Source: JAYFNU01 sp034933305
GTDB taxonomy: Bacteria > Bacillota > Clostridia > Oscillospirales > Ruminococcaceae
Direction: 5' to 3'
Assembly (NCBI GenBank): GCA_034933305.1
Contig: JAYFNU010000001.1
Location: 178,921-242,920 of the forward strand
DNA: 64,000 nt
Shown in pieces: positions 24,202-33,286 of this stretch (within the stretch, counting starts at the first letter, position 1; every line of letters starts with the position of its first letter). The notes beneath the pieces were generated by a model. The model had not been told where the DNA came from. It ran no database searches and saw nothing but the letters and a program-made list of their open reading frames with translations. Position numbers and translations under genes: made by a program.

Positions 24202-25938
24202 TCACGCTTCGGGGGCCTCTTCGCCGGCGCCGGCCGCGCAGACGCGCCGCATGAGCGGAAGGATGCGCCCCGCGTCGAGCTTACACTCGCGCCGGTCGTA
24301 GGTCAAGATGCCGTTGGTCTCGTCCTCGACGTCGCTGACCTGCGTGTAGATCGCGCCGGCGAGGCCGGCCTGCCGGATCGCCGGCAGGATCTCGTTCTCG
24401 TACAGCGCCGCGAAGTCGTCCTCGAGCTTTTGCCGGTCGGTGTAGTGCCGGTAGCCGTAATGGTGCTCGGTGTTGAAGATGTGTCCGGGACAATCGAACG
24501 AATAGCCGCCGAATTCGGACACGATGAGGGGCCGGTCGCTCCCGCGCAGCTCAATGGGCCTGAAGTAGACGTGCTCGCTCGTCACATCGGTGCGCCCGAC
24601 ATGGAACCAGCCGGAGGTCGTGTCGTATACGCGGCCGGGGTCGGCCGCTTTGAGCGCGTCGTAGAGCGCGTCGCCGGGGAACTGGCCCCAGCCCTCGTTG
24701 AAGATCGTGTAGTACACGACGCAGGGGGCGCTGTACAGCTGCCGGGCGACGGCGAGGGAGTGGGCGGTGAAGTTTTCGCGCTGCCGCTTGTTGACGTTGA
24801 CGTAGGGGATGTGCCGGCGGAAGCCCGCGAAGGGCAGGCCGCTGTCCTTGAGGAAGCTGTAGCGGCCGATGTTGACCATGTCCTGCAGCACGAGCATGCC
24901 CAGCGTATCGCACAGGTGGTAGAACATCATCGGCTCAAGCTTGATGTGCTTGCGCAGCGTGTTGAAGCCGAGCGCCTTCATGCGCAGGATGTCGTCGCGG
25001 TAGGCGTCGTAGCTCGCGGGCGTGTAGATGCCGTCGCTGAAATAGCCCTGGTCGAGCAGGCCGTTGATAAAATACGGCTTGTTGTTGAGGAAAAAGCGCC
25101 GCCCCTGCGCCGCAAATTTCCGCATGGCGAAATAGGACGACACGGTGTCGTCCGGCGCCGTGACCGTGAGTTCGTACAGGAATGGATCCTCCGGCGACCA
25201 CAGCCGCAGCTGCGCGTCGGTGATGGGCAGCGAAAAGCGGCGCGCATCCTCCCGCGTGGCGAGCAGAACGGCGCCGGCCGCGCGCACCGTCACCCCGAAG
25301 GAGTCGGCCTCGCTGTCGATCTCGATGTCGACGCATTTCCGGTCGATGTCGGGTGTGATGCGAAGCTCCCGGATGTACCCCCGCCGCACCGACTCGAGCC
25401 AGACCGTCTGCCAGATGCCGGACACCGGCGTATACCAGATGCCGCCGCGCTTCGCGCGCTGCTTGCCCGTGGGATACAGCTCGCTGAGCTCGTCGCGCAC
25501 GCGCACGACAAGCTCGTTGGCGCCGGGCCGTACGGCGGCGCTCACGTCGAGCGTCACGGGCAGATAGCCGCCCGCATGGCTGCCCACGGGCGCCCCGTTG
25601 AGGAAAACGTCGCACAGCTGGTCGACGGCGCCGATGTGCAGCAGCGTGATATCCCTGAGAAAATCATCGGGAACGTCGAACGTCCGCGTATAGATGAGCC
25701 ATTCGTCCTTTTCGAGCGCGCGCCGCACGCCCGACAGGCAGCTTTCGAGCGGGAAGGGGACGGTGATGCGTCCCGCGGGCGCGCCGCCGGTCTCGCCGGT
25801 GCGGTTGATCGCGTAATCCCATTCGCCGTTGAGGTTGAGCCAGCCGTCGCGGCGCAGCTGCGGGCGGGGATATTCGGGCAGCACGCTGTTTTTGTCGAGC
25901 CGCTCGCCGTAGGGCGTCAGAAGATCGTAATTCAGCAT
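24202..25938 (-). CDS. Glycoside hydrolase family 2 (beta-glucuronidase/beta-galactosidase-like)
   Basis: 578 residues, short for the family. N-terminal sugar-binding domain (about 20-175), Ig-like domain (about 180-275, ending before RRFFLNNKPYFINGLLDQG) and TIM barrel (about 280-560). Catalytic acid/base is Glu415 in FNEGWGQ and the nucleophile is Glu475 in VSEFGGYS. No signal peptide, so it acts in the cytoplasm on an imported glycoside. The ATG overlaps the transporter stop (ATGCTGA), so import and hydrolysis are coupled. The exact glycoside is not predictable. Confidence 0.9.
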   Translation of the reverse strand: MLNYDLLTPYGERLDKNSVLPEYPRPQLRRDGWLNLNGEWDYAINRTGETGGAPAGRITVPFPLESCLSGVRRALEKDEWLIYTRTFDVPDDFLRDITLLHIGAVDQLCDVFLNGAPVGSHAGGYLPVTLDVSAAVRPGANELVVRVRDELSELYPTGKQRAKRGGIWYTPVSGIWQTVWLESVRRGYIRELRITPDIDRKCVDIEIDSEADSFGVTVRAAGAVLLATREDARRFSLPITDAQLRLWSPEDPFLYELTVTAPDDTVSSYFAMRKFAAQGRRFFLNNKPYFINGLLDQGYFSDGIYTPASYDAYRDDILRMKALGFNTLRKHIKLEPMMFYHLCDTLGMLVLQDMVNIGRYSFLKDSGLPFAGFRRHIPYVNVNKRQRENFTAHSLAVARQLYSAPCVVYYTIFNEGWGQFPGDALYDALKAADPGRVYDTTSGWFHVGRTDVTSEHVYFRPIELRGSDRPLIVSEFGGYSFDCPGHIFNTEHHYGYRHYTDRQKLEDDFAALYENEILPAIRQAGLAGAIYTQVSDVEDETNGILTYDRRECKLDAGRILPLMRRVCAAGAGEEAPEA

Positions 25939-27266
25939 TTTTTGTCCCCCGCGGCGTCCTTCTTCACGTAGATCACGGGCACGGCGGCGAGCGCCGCGAC
26001 GATCGCGCCCGCGAGGAAGATCGAGTAGGGCGGCACGAAATCGGCGCCGTTCATGCCCATCGCGTTGAGACCGAGCAGCAGCGAGATGACGGGGCCGATG
26101 ATCATGGGCACGAGCACGTTGAAGCACATGCGCACGCCCTGGTAGCGCCCCTCGTAGCCCGCGGGGATGTGATCCTGGAAGGTCGACATGAAGCTGCCCG
26201 TCAGCGAGAGGATGCCGCCCATCATGAGCGTGCCGCCCGCGTAGATGACGACGGTGCGCAGCGCGCCGCCGACGTACTGCAGCAGCCAGAACGACAGGAT
26301 GCCGGCGACGGCGATGAAGAGCATCGGGAAATAGAAGCGCTTGCGCCCGAAGCGGTCCGACAGCACGCCGACGATGCCCGTCAGGACGGCGGAGCCGACG
26401 ATGATGATCGCCATGGGCACGACGAAGCCGTCGCCGAGCCCGAGCGTGATGCGCAGGAAATTGATGAGATAGGAGAAGAAGGTCTGCTGCGCGATGCCGA
26501 TGAGGCAGGCGGCGCAAAGGCAGATGTAGAGGATCGGGTTGCTCTTTACGACGGCGGGGCTGAAGCCGTAGAGAAAGTCGGTGAAGACGCCCTCGCCCGC
26601 GGACTTGTGCACGCGCGGCGAATCGCGCAGCGTGAACAGCGCGAGGATGCCGGCCGCCGTCGGGATGATGCCGAGCACGATGAAGAAGAGGCTGTTGGAA
26701 GCGTTGTCCGCGCTGTAGAGCCCGCCGAGGCCGATGAAGACGATGACGACGGCGAAGACCGGCAGCACCGACAGCACCGAGTTGACGCGCCCGCGGTTGG
26801 ACGGGTCGGTGTTGTCCGCGACCCAGGCGTTGAAGGCGGCGTCGTTGGACGTCGAGCCCGCGACGGTCATCACGCAGTCAAATACGACGAGCAGCGCCGC
26901 CGCCGCCGCGACGCCGCGCTCGGAAACGCGCATGGGCAGCAGGGCGAAAAGCATGATCGTGAAGCCCCACGCGATGTAGCCGTAGGCGATGAAGGGCTTG
27001 CGCCGGCCCGCGCGGTCGCACAGACCGCCCGCGACGACGGTCGTCAGCGTCGCCGTGATCGCCGACAGGATGACCATGAGCGTCGTCACGAGGAAGGAGA
27101 GATCCGCCCGGCCGGAGTTGGCGAAGATGTCCTGCGCAAAGGTTGCGAAGTACATGTTTTCGACGATCCACGCGATCTGCCCGATGAGACCGAAAAAGAC
27201 GACGGAAAACCAGATCCGCGGCCCGACGGCCGTCGGGCCGCTGCCGGACGATGTGCTTTTATCCAT
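25932..27266 (-). CDS. MFS (GPH-like) glycoside/sugar transporter
   Basis: 444-residue major facilitator with about 12 hydrophobic helices. Loop motifs GGLCDRAGRRKPFI (about 80-93) and VLSDRFGRKRFYF (about 325-337) are the MFS/GPH signature A copies. The ATG at 27266 has GGAGG upstream. First gene of a two-gene operon with a cytosolic GH2, so it likely imports the intact glycoside. A promoter with an overlapping inverted repeat lies about 100 nt upstream. Confidence 0.88.
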   Translation of the reverse strand: MDKSTSSGSGPTAVGPRIWFSVVFFGLIGQIAWIVENMYFATFAQDIFANSGRADLSFLVTTLMVILSAITATLTTVVAGGLCDRAGRRKPFIAYGYIAWGFTIMLFALLPMRVSERGVAAAAALLVVFDCVMTVAGSTSNDAAFNAWVADNTDPSNRGRVNSVLSVLPVFAVVIVFIGLGGLYSADNASNSLFFIVLGIIPTAAGILALFTLRDSPRVHKSAGEGVFTDFLYGFSPAVVKSNPILYICLCAACLIGIAQQTFFSYLINFLRITLGLGDGFVVPMAIIIVGSAVLTGIVGVLSDRFGRKRFYFPMLFIAVAGILSFWLLQYVGGALRTVVIYAGGTLMMGGILSLTGSFMSTFQDHIPAGYEGRYQGVRMCFNVLVPMIIGPVISLLLGLNAMGMNGADFVPPYSIFLAGAIVAALAAVPVIYVKKDAAGDKKC

Positions 27267-27354
27267 TGCTGACCTCCGTGTGTAAAAATAAAGTCTCCCC
27301 GCTTTTCGGCGGCGGGCGGACGCGGCCGTGCCGTTCTCCGGCGGGCGGCGCCCT

Positions 27355-27391
27355 TTGTATCCATCATACAACCCCGCCGGGCGCTTTTCAA
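27355..27391 (-). promoter_or_regulatory. Promoter and operator of the MFS-GH2 operon
   Basis: Minus strand: TTGAAA (27386-27391), N17, TATGAT (27363-27368). The perfect inverted repeat TTGTAT-N5-ATACAA (27355-27371) overlaps the -10, so a bound repressor would block polymerase. No regulator gene is adjacent. Confidence 0.75.
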
Positions 27392-27394
27392 CAC

Positions 27395-27434
27395 GCGCGC
27401 CGCCGGTTCGGGCGCGCGGCGCGCCGCTTTTTTT
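27395..27434 (+). terminator. GC-rich hairpin with T7 in a divergent region
   Basis: GCGCGCCGC (27395-27403) can pair with GCGGCGCGC (27416-27424), then CGC and T7 (27428-27434). Alternative pairings exist. No rightward gene precedes it. Confidence 0.45.
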
Positions 27435-27508
27435 GCGGGGAAAGGCTGCGGCGCCGCCTTTGCGCCGGGGCGGGCCGCGCCGACTTCGCCCGCGGGCGCG
27501 ATCGCATA

Positions 27509-27538
27509 TTGCCTTTTTGCCGTGCGCGGATATATACT
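27509..27538 (+). promoter_or_regulatory. Probable promoter of the exported-sensor kinase gene
   Basis: TTGCCT (27509-27514), 18-nt spacer, TATACT (27533-27538), followed by an AT-rich TATAAATAATAAAATAG stretch resembling the shared element at 9429-9450 with a one-base gap. Confidence 0.5.
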
Positions 27539-27632
27539 ATAAATAATAAAATAGCAACATTGTGCGATCTCCTTGCGCGCCCGCGGCGGCGAGCTGCCCG
27601 CCGCATTATCTTCGTGCGATCGGAGAGGATCC

Positions 27633-30600
27633 ATGAAAAGCAAGACCGTGCGTGTCCTGACATTTCTGTGTGCGCTTGTTCTGCTTTCCGGCATCGGAGC
27701 GCCTGCATTCGCCGCGCAGGGCGACAGGCAGGTGGTCAACGTCGGCTTTTTTGAGTTCAAGGGCTATCACGAGCTCGACGCGGACGGCCGCCGGAGCGGC
27801 TACGGCTACGAATACCTGCAGGAGATGCTCGATTACACCGACTGGCGGTACAACTACGTCGGATACGACAGCAGCTGGAGCGACATGCTGCAGATGCTGC
27901 AGGACGGCGAGATCGATCTGGTGACCTCCGCCACCAAGACGGCGGCGCGCGAGGCGCTGTTCGATTATTCCGATCTGCCCATCGGCATAAGCTCCGCCAT
28001 CCTGACGGTCAGAGCCGGCAACACGCGGTTCAGCGCGGCCGATTACGCGGGCTGGAACGGCATGCACGTCGGCATGCTCACGGGAAACAGCCGCAACGAC
28101 AGCTTTGCCGCTTTTGCCGCGGCGCACGGATTTTCCTATGAACAGGTGCTCTACGCGACGCCCGAAGCGCTGACCGGGGCGCTCGCGGACGGCGTTCTCG
28201 ACGCCGCCGTGACGAGCAACCTGCGCCGCACGGACGGCGAGTGGATCCTCGCGGAGTTCGACGCGAAGCCGTTCTATATCATCGTGAAAAAGGGCAACGC
28301 CGAGCTGCTTGCGCAGGTCAACGCGGCGCTCTCGCAGCTCAACGCGGCGTCGCCGGGCCTGACGAACGAGCTGTTCGCCAAATATTATGCCTCCGACACC
28401 GGCGGAAAAGTCGCGTATACCGCGGAGGAGCGCAGCTTTATCGAGCGGTGCGGACAGGACGGGACCGTTTTCCGCGCGATCATCGATCCCGGGCGCGCGC
28501 CCTATTCCTATAACGGCGGCGACGGCGCGGTGACCGGCATCCTTGCGGACCTCTGCGCCGAGATCTTCGACCGCACGGGGCTGCGCGTCGAATTTCTGAA
28601 GCCCGCCGACCGCGCGGAATATCTCTCGCTTCTCGCGGGGGGCACGGTCGACCTCTGCTGCGACTGCGCCGACGACGACACGGCCGCGGAGGACGCCGGC
28701 TGGATCCTCACCTCCCCCTATTATTCGATCACCGTCTCGCAAGTCACGCTGAAAAGCTTCAGCGGCGCCGCTGAGAATATCGCGATCATCGGCGGCGGCC
28801 TTGTGGACGAGGCGACGGTTTCGCTGCAGCCGGGCTGGACGGTGCAGCGCTTCGCGACGGTCGCGCAGTGCCTCGGCGCGCTGCACAGCGGCGACGCCGA
28901 CGCCGTGCTCCTGCTGACCGAGACCGCGCGGCAGACCGTCGCCGACGACGAGCGCAACCGGCTCATCTACACCGTGCTCCCGGGCGTGTCGTCGGACGTC
29001 TGCATCGGCGTATCCGTCCGGCAGAACGCGATGTTATCGTCCATCGTCCAGAAAGCGCTGCTCTCCGTCGACGAAGCGCAGGCCGCGTCCATCGCCATGC
29101 CCTACACGTTCAGCGAGGCGCGCGGTCAGACGTTCGTCGGCATCCTTTACGACAACCCCGGGCTGATCGTGGGCGCGGCGCTCGTGCTGTTCGTCATCCT
29201 GGGGCTCGTGCTCATCGCCGTTTCGATGCGAAAGGAACAGCGGGTGCAGGCGCGCGCCAATGCGGCGCTCAGCGAGGCCGTCGGACAGGCGCGGCATGCG
29301 AACGAGGCGAAGAGCCGGTTCCTGTCGCAGATGAGCCATGAGATCCGCACGCCGCTGAACGCGATCGTCGGGCTGACCGCCCTCGCGCGCGGCAACAGCG
29401 GCGATCCCGCCCGGGTGGACGACTATCTGCACAAGATCGAGGGCGCGTCGCAGATGCTCCTCGGCCTCATCAACGAGGTCCTCGACATGGCCGCCATCGA
29501 GAACGGAAAGATGAAGATCGACCACGCTAAATTCGACGTCAGGACCGTCCTCGACAGCCTTTCGTCGATCTATTACGAACAGTGCCGGCAGAAGAACGTC
29601 CGGTTTCAGCTGTCCGTCGACCTGCAGGACGAGTCGTTCCTCGGCGACAGCCGGCGCATCAGCCAGATTCTTGCGAATCTGCTGTCGAACGCGGTCAAAT
29701 TCACGGGGCCGGGCGGCAGCGTCTCGATGTCCGTCTGCGAAAACCGGCGCGAGGGCGCGACGGCCTGGCTCAAATTCGTCGTGTGCGACACGGGGACCGG
29801 CATGACGCGCAGCATGATCGAGCGGCTGTTCCTTCCCTTTGAGCAGGAGAGCACGCAGAGCGCGCGCAAATACGGCGGCAGCGGGCTCGGCCTTTCGATC
29901 ACAAAAAACCTCGTGAGCCTCATGAACGGCTCGATCGAGGTGCAGTCTGAAAAGGACGTGGGGACGACCTTCACGGTGCAGCTGCCGCTCGAGTGCTGCG
30001 GCGACAGCCGCGCGCCCGCCCGGCGGAAGATCAGGAACCTCCGCGCGCTCGTCGTGGACGACGACCGGGAGGCGCTCGCGTACGCCGCGCTGCTGCTGCA
30101 GCGCATGGGCGTATGCTGCGACACCGCGGACAGCGGGGAAGCGGCCGTCGAGGCCGTGCGCCGGCACAAACAGGCGGGCGAGCCGTACGGCGCGTGCATC
30201 ATCGACTGGAAGATGCCGGCGATGAGCGGCATCGAGCTCACCCGCGGCATCCGCGCCATCGCGGGCAGCGACCCGCTCATCATCATCGCGTCCGCATACG
30301 ACGTCGGGGACATCGGCGACGAGGCCAAAGCCGCGGGCGCCGACGCGCTCGCCGCGAAGCCCCTTTTCCAGTCGACGCTCTTCGATCTGCTGGCGCCGAT
30401 CGCCGGCAAAAGCGCCGGCGGGGCGGCGGACGGGCGCTATGATTTCAGCGGCCGCCGTCTCCTTGTCGCGGAGGACAACGACCTCAACCGGGAGGTCGAC
30501 CGCGGGATCTTCGATATGGTGAAGATGCAGGCGGATTACGCCGTCGACGGCGAGCAGGCGGTCGCGATGTTCGTCTCCTCGCCGCCGGGGACCTACGACG

Positions 30601-30845
30601 CCATTCTCATGGACATCCAGATGCCCGGCATGGACGGCTACGAGGCGACGCGGCGCATCCGCGCGAGCGCGCATCCCGAGGCGAAAACGATCCCCATCTT
30701 CGCGATGACGGCCAACGCTTTTCTCGAGGATGTCAGCGCGTCTCTCGCGTGCGGCATGGACGGACACATCGCGAAGCCCATCGACACGGGCAAGCTTTTC
30801 GAAACGCTCAGGGCCGCGGTGTCGAAGCGGGAGGATGCGCGCTGA
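27633..30845 (+). CDS. Hybrid histidine kinase with extracytoplasmic solute-binding sensor domains
   Basis: 1070 residues. Signal peptide 1-28 (ends AFAA). Two tandem family-3 solute-binding-protein-like domains at about 33-255 and 275-495, one membrane helix at about 508-531, then HisKA with His569 (QMSHEIRTP), HATPase (about 640-790; NLLSNAVKFT, YGGSGLGLS), receiver 1 (about 803-920, Asp858 in IIDWKMP) and receiver 2 (about 940-1060, Asp994 in LMDIQMP). BvgS/EvgS-like layout: ligand sensing outside, phosphotransfer inside. GGAGAGG precedes the ATG. It has its own terminator; no partner regulator is adjacent. Confidence 0.93.
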   Translation: MKSKTVRVLTFLCALVLLSGIGAPAFAAQGDRQVVNVGFFEFKGYHELDADGRRSGYGYEYLQEMLDYTDWRYNYVGYDSSWSDMLQMLQDGEIDLVTSATKTAAREALFDYSDLPIGISSAILTVRAGNTRFSAADYAGWNGMHVGMLTGNSRNDSFAAFAAAHGFSYEQVLYATPEALTGALADGVLDAAVTSNLRRTDGEWILAEFDAKPFYIIVKKGNAELLAQVNAALSQLNAASPGLTNELFAKYYASDTGGKVAYTAEERSFIERCGQDGTVFRAIIDPGRAPYSYNGGDGAVTGILADLCAEIFDRTGLRVEFLKPADRAEYLSLLAGGTVDLCCDCADDDTAAEDAGWILTSPYYSITVSQVTLKSFSGAAENIAIIGGGLVDEATVSLQPGWTVQRFATVAQCLGALHSGDADAVLLLTETARQTVADDERNRLIYTVLPGVSSDVCIGVSVRQNAMLSSIVQKALLSVDEAQAASIAMPYTFSEARGQTFVGILYDNPGLIVGAALVLFVILGLVLIAVSMRKEQRVQARANAALSEAVGQARHANEAKSRFLSQMSHEIRTPLNAIVGLTALARGNSGDPARVDDYLHKIEGASQMLLGLINEVLDMAAIENGKMKIDHAKFDVRTVLDSLSSIYYEQCRQKNVRFQLSVDLQDESFLGDSRRISQILANLLSNAVKFTGPGGSVSMSVCENRREGATAWLKFVVCDTGTGMTRSMIERLFLPFEQESTQSARKYGGSGLGLSITKNLVSLMNGSIEVQSEKDVGTTFTVQLPLECCGDSRAPARRKIRNLRALVVDDDREALAYAALLLQRMGVCCDTADSGEAAVEAVRRHKQAGEPYGACIIDWKMPAMSGIELTRGIRAIAGSDPLIIIASAYDVGDIGDEAKAAGADALAAKPLFQSTLFDLLAPIAGKSAGGAADGRYDFSGRRLLVAEDNDLNREVDRGIFDMVKMQADYAVDGEQAVAMFVSSPPGTYDAILMDIQMPGMDGYEATRRIRASAHPEAKTIPIFAMTANAFLEDVSASLACGMDGHIAKPIDTGKLFETLRAAVSKREDAR

Positions 30846-30872
30846 CGCCGATCCCGCGCGCGCCGGAACAAC

Positions 30873-30903
30873 AAAAAAAGAGCCCCCGCGGGGGCTCTTT
30901 TTT
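30873..30903. terminator. Bidirectional terminator
   Basis: AAAGAGCCCC/GGGGCTCTTT stem with a CGCG loop, A-run on the left and T-run on the right. It serves the kinase gene (plus) and the DUF134-NifX gene (minus). Confidence 0.93.
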
Positions 30904-30925
30904 ATGTCGCCGAAGAAAAAAGCGT

Positions 30926-31693
30926 TCAGTTGCCGGCGCAGCCGTGCTTGTCCTCGCCGCAGGCGTGGCCGCCGCAGGCGTGGCCCTCGTCGTGGTGGGA
31001 ACAGTTTGCCGCGCTGTTCTGCGGGAGCTCCCCGGCGAGCAGGCGGCGGACCGCCGCGTCGGCCTGGCCCTCGGCGCCCGCATAGATGCGGATGCCCGCG
31101 CTTTGCAGCGCCTGGACGGCGCCCGCGCCGATGCCGCCGCAGACGAGCGCCTCGGCGCCGCTTTGCCGGAGCCACGCCGCGAGCGCGCCGTGTCCCTCGC
31201 CGTCCGTCTGGACGACCTGTTCCTTTTTGACGGCCCCGTTCTCCGTGTCGTAGAGCTTGAACTGCCGCGTGTGTCCGAAATGCTGGAAGATGTCCCCGTT
31301 TTCATAGGTCACTGCGATGCGCATGCTGTTTTCTCCTTTTTCCCCGCCCGAAAATTCCGCGCTGCGCGCATGGAAGCATCCGCTTCGGCAGCAGGGCGCG
31401 CCGCCCCCGCAAAAGCGGTAGTTTCCCCCGGCGATGACCAGCGGCCTGCCGTTGACGAGGGAATCGGCGACCGCAAATCTTGCCCTTTCGTAGATCTCCG
31501 TCACCGTTGTGCGGGAGATCTGCATGCGCGCGGCGCACGCTTCGTGCGTCAGTTTTTCATAGTCGATCAGGCGGAGCGCCTCGTACTCGTCGAGCGTCAG
31601 CGCGACCGCCGCGCCGCCGGCGGATCCCTGCGGCGAAAAGCGGTCGTATTCCGGCATCATACAGATGCGTCTGCATCTCTGCGGTCGGGCCAT
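30926..31693 (-). CDS. DUF134 helix-turn-helix fused to NifX/NifB-type cluster-binding domain
   Basis: 255 residues. DUF134 part (about 1-110): MARPQRCRRICMMPEYDRFSP, then ALTLDEYEALRLIDYEKLTHEACAARMQISRTTV gives a helix-turn-helix at about 30-65, and a Cys cluster follows (CGGGAPCCRSGC, about 94-105). NifX-like dinitrogenase Fe-Mo cofactor domain (about 124-225) contains FQHFGHTRQF and EALVCGGIGAGAVQAL. The tail (about 230-255) is rich in His and Cys. A strong internal site (AAAGGAG) precedes ATG 31324, so the NifX part may also be made alone. Likely an iron-sulfur/metal-responsive regulator; it sits beside hydrogenase genes. Confidence 0.88.
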   Translation of the reverse strand: MARPQRCRRICMMPEYDRFSPQGSAGGAAVALTLDEYEALRLIDYEKLTHEACAARMQISRTTVTEIYERARFAVADSLVNGRPLVIAGGNYRFCGGGAPCCRSGCFHARSAEFSGGEKGENSMRIAVTYENGDIFQHFGHTRQFKLYDTENGAVKKEQVVQTDGEGHGALAAWLRQSGAEALVCGGIGAGAVQALQSAGIRIYAGAEGQADAAVRRLLAGELPQNSAANCSHHDEGHACGGHACGEDKHGCAGN

Positions 31694-31709
31694 GGTGCGC
31701 CTCCGTTTC

Positions 31710-31757
31710 CGACATATGTCGTAAATATGGTATACGCTCTTTCGCCGCGTTTGTCAA
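31710..31757 (-). promoter_or_regulatory. Promoter and palindrome of the DUF134-NifX gene
   Basis: Minus strand: TTGACA (31752-31757), N17, TATACC (31729-31734). The perfect 12-bp palindrome CGACATATGTCG (31710-31721) lies at the expected start of transcription, a possible autoregulatory operator. Confidence 0.7.
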
Positions 31758-31814
31758 GCGCCGGCGGAAAAAGCATTTCCGCGCGCGCCGCGGCGGGGGA
31801 GGCTGCGCAAAAAG

Positions 31815-31845
31815 AAAAGGGCCGCCCGGGCGGCCCTTTTTCGGC
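31815..31845 (-). terminator. Terminator of the adhE-hydrogenase operon
   Basis: A 26-bp perfect palindrome (31815-31840, AAAAGGGCCGCCC and its complement) ending in a T-run leftward, just past the hydrogenase stop codon. Confidence 0.92.
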
Positions 31846-31852
31846 GAAAAGA

Positions 31853-33277
31853 TCACAGACCGCACTGCGCGATGGCGTCGGCGATGGTCTTTTCGTAGGC
31901 TTCTTTTCCGTAGGCGTCGACCTCGTCGCGGCTCTTTTCGCCGTGCGTCAGGCAGCCCGCGCCGCCGATGCAGCCGCCGACGCAGGCCATGCCCTCGATG
32001 AAGTTGCCGCCCGCGCGGCCTTTCGACGCCTTGAGCAGTTCGAACCGGCAGGCCTCGATGCCGTCGCAGGCCACGGGCGCGAGCGCGAAGTCGCTGCCGC
32101 GCTCGGCGAGCGCCTGCCGCACGGCGTCGGACAGCCCGCCGCTGCGCGCGAAGATGCGGCCGAAATAGGACGCGTTGTCGAGCACGTCCTCCGGCAGCGA
32201 CGCGAGATCGAGCTCGCGGCTGTCAAACAGCGCCTGCAGCTCCTCGAAGGTGATGACGCTGTCGACGTACGGCCGCACGGACGGCTTCTGGAATTCCATC
32301 TTTTTCGCGGTGCACGGGCCGATGAAGACGATCTTTGCGTCGGGCTCGGCCGCCTTGATGTAGCGCGCGAGCTCCGCCATGGGCGACAGGTTGCCGGAGA
32401 TGTTTTTGCGCAGCTCCGGGAACTGCTTTTCCGTATAATCGACGAACGCGGGACAGCAGGAGCTCGTGAGGAAGCCCTTTTCGGCGAGCTCGCCGGCCTC
32501 CTTGTAGGCGACCATGTCGGCGCCGAGCGCCGCCTCGACGACCGTGTGGAACCCGAGGCGCTTGATGGCCGTGATGACCTGGCCGAGCTTCGCGTACACG
32601 AACTGGCTCGAGATGCTCGGCGCGACGACGGCATAGGTGCGGTAGGCGCGGTTGCCGTCGCTCTTTTTGAGCAGGTCGATGACGTTGAGGATGAAGGATT
32701 TGTCGGAGATGGCGCCGAAGGGGCACTGGTAGACGCAGGCCCCGCAGGACATGCATTTCCCGTTGTCGATGCTGGCGCTGCCGTCCGAGGCGGCCGAGAT
32801 CGCGCCGATTTTGCAGGCGCGCTCGCAGGGACGCTTGCGGTCGGCGATGGCGCTGTAGGGACAGACCTTCGCGCATTTGCCGCAGTTGACGCATTTCGTC
32901 TTGTCGATGTGCGCTTTCTGGTGCTCGTCGAACGTGATGGCGCCGCGCGCGCAGGCGCCCTCGCAGCGGTGCGCGAGGCAGCCGCGGCAGGAGTCCGTGA
33001 CGGTGTAGCCGCCCGCGGGGCAGTCGTCGCAGGCGATGTCGATGACCTCGATGACATTGGGATTGCGCTTGTCGCCCCCCATCGCGAGCTGCACGCGCTC
33101 GCCGAGAATGGCGCGCTCCTTGTAGACGCAGCAGCGCATGGTCGGCTCCTTGCCGGGCACGATGTCCCTGGGGATGCCGCCCACGGCCTCGAGCAGATCG
33201 CCCGCCCAGGCGTGGCGCGCGACCTCGCGCAGGACCTCATATTTCAGATACTGGACTTTTGTGTCGAATTTTTTCAT
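31853..33277 (-). CDS. [FeFe] hydrogenase, group B-like
   Basis: 474 residues. The N-terminal iron-sulfur region (about 46-195) contains CRGCLAHRCEGAC, CVNCGKCAKVCP and CMSCGACVYQCP clusters. The H-cluster domain (about 215-440) has L1 TSSCCPAF (271-278), L2 GPCTAKKME (320-328) and L3 EGMACVGGCIGG (428-439). The extra Cys pairs and the CCPAFVDYTEKQFPEL form of L1 fit the poorly characterised group B rather than bifurcating group A enzymes. Catalyses or senses H2/H+ turnover with ferredoxin-type partners. Last gene of the adhE operon; maturases HydE/F/G are not in the window. Confidence 0.92.
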   Translation of the reverse strand: MKKFDTKVQYLKYEVLREVARHAWAGDLLEAVGGIPRDIVPGKEPTMRCCVYKERAILGERVQLAMGGDKRNPNVIEVIDIACDDCPAGGYTVTDSCRGCLAHRCEGACARGAITFDEHQKAHIDKTKCVNCGKCAKVCPYSAIADRKRPCERACKIGAISAASDGSASIDNGKCMSCGACVYQCPFGAISDKSFILNVIDLLKKSDGNRAYRTYAVVAPSISSQFVYAKLGQVITAIKRLGFHTVVEAALGADMVAYKEAGELAEKGFLTSSCCPAFVDYTEKQFPELRKNISGNLSPMAELARYIKAAEPDAKIVFIGPCTAKKMEFQKPSVRPYVDSVITFEELQALFDSRELDLASLPEDVLDNASYFGRIFARSGGLSDAVRQALAERGSDFALAPVACDGIEACRFELLKASKGRAGGNFIEGMACVGGCIGGAGCLTHGEKSRDEVDAYGKEAYEKTIADAIAQCGL

Positions 33278-33286
33278 GCGCGGCTC

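Larger units (their letters stand above)
27267..27632. other. Divergent intergenic region between the MFS gene and the sensor kinase
   Basis: 366 bases without a gene. From left to right it contains the leftward promoter with an inverted repeat (27355-27391), a GC-rich hairpin zone ending in T7 (27395-27434), and a rightward promoter (27509-27538). Confidence 0.75.
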
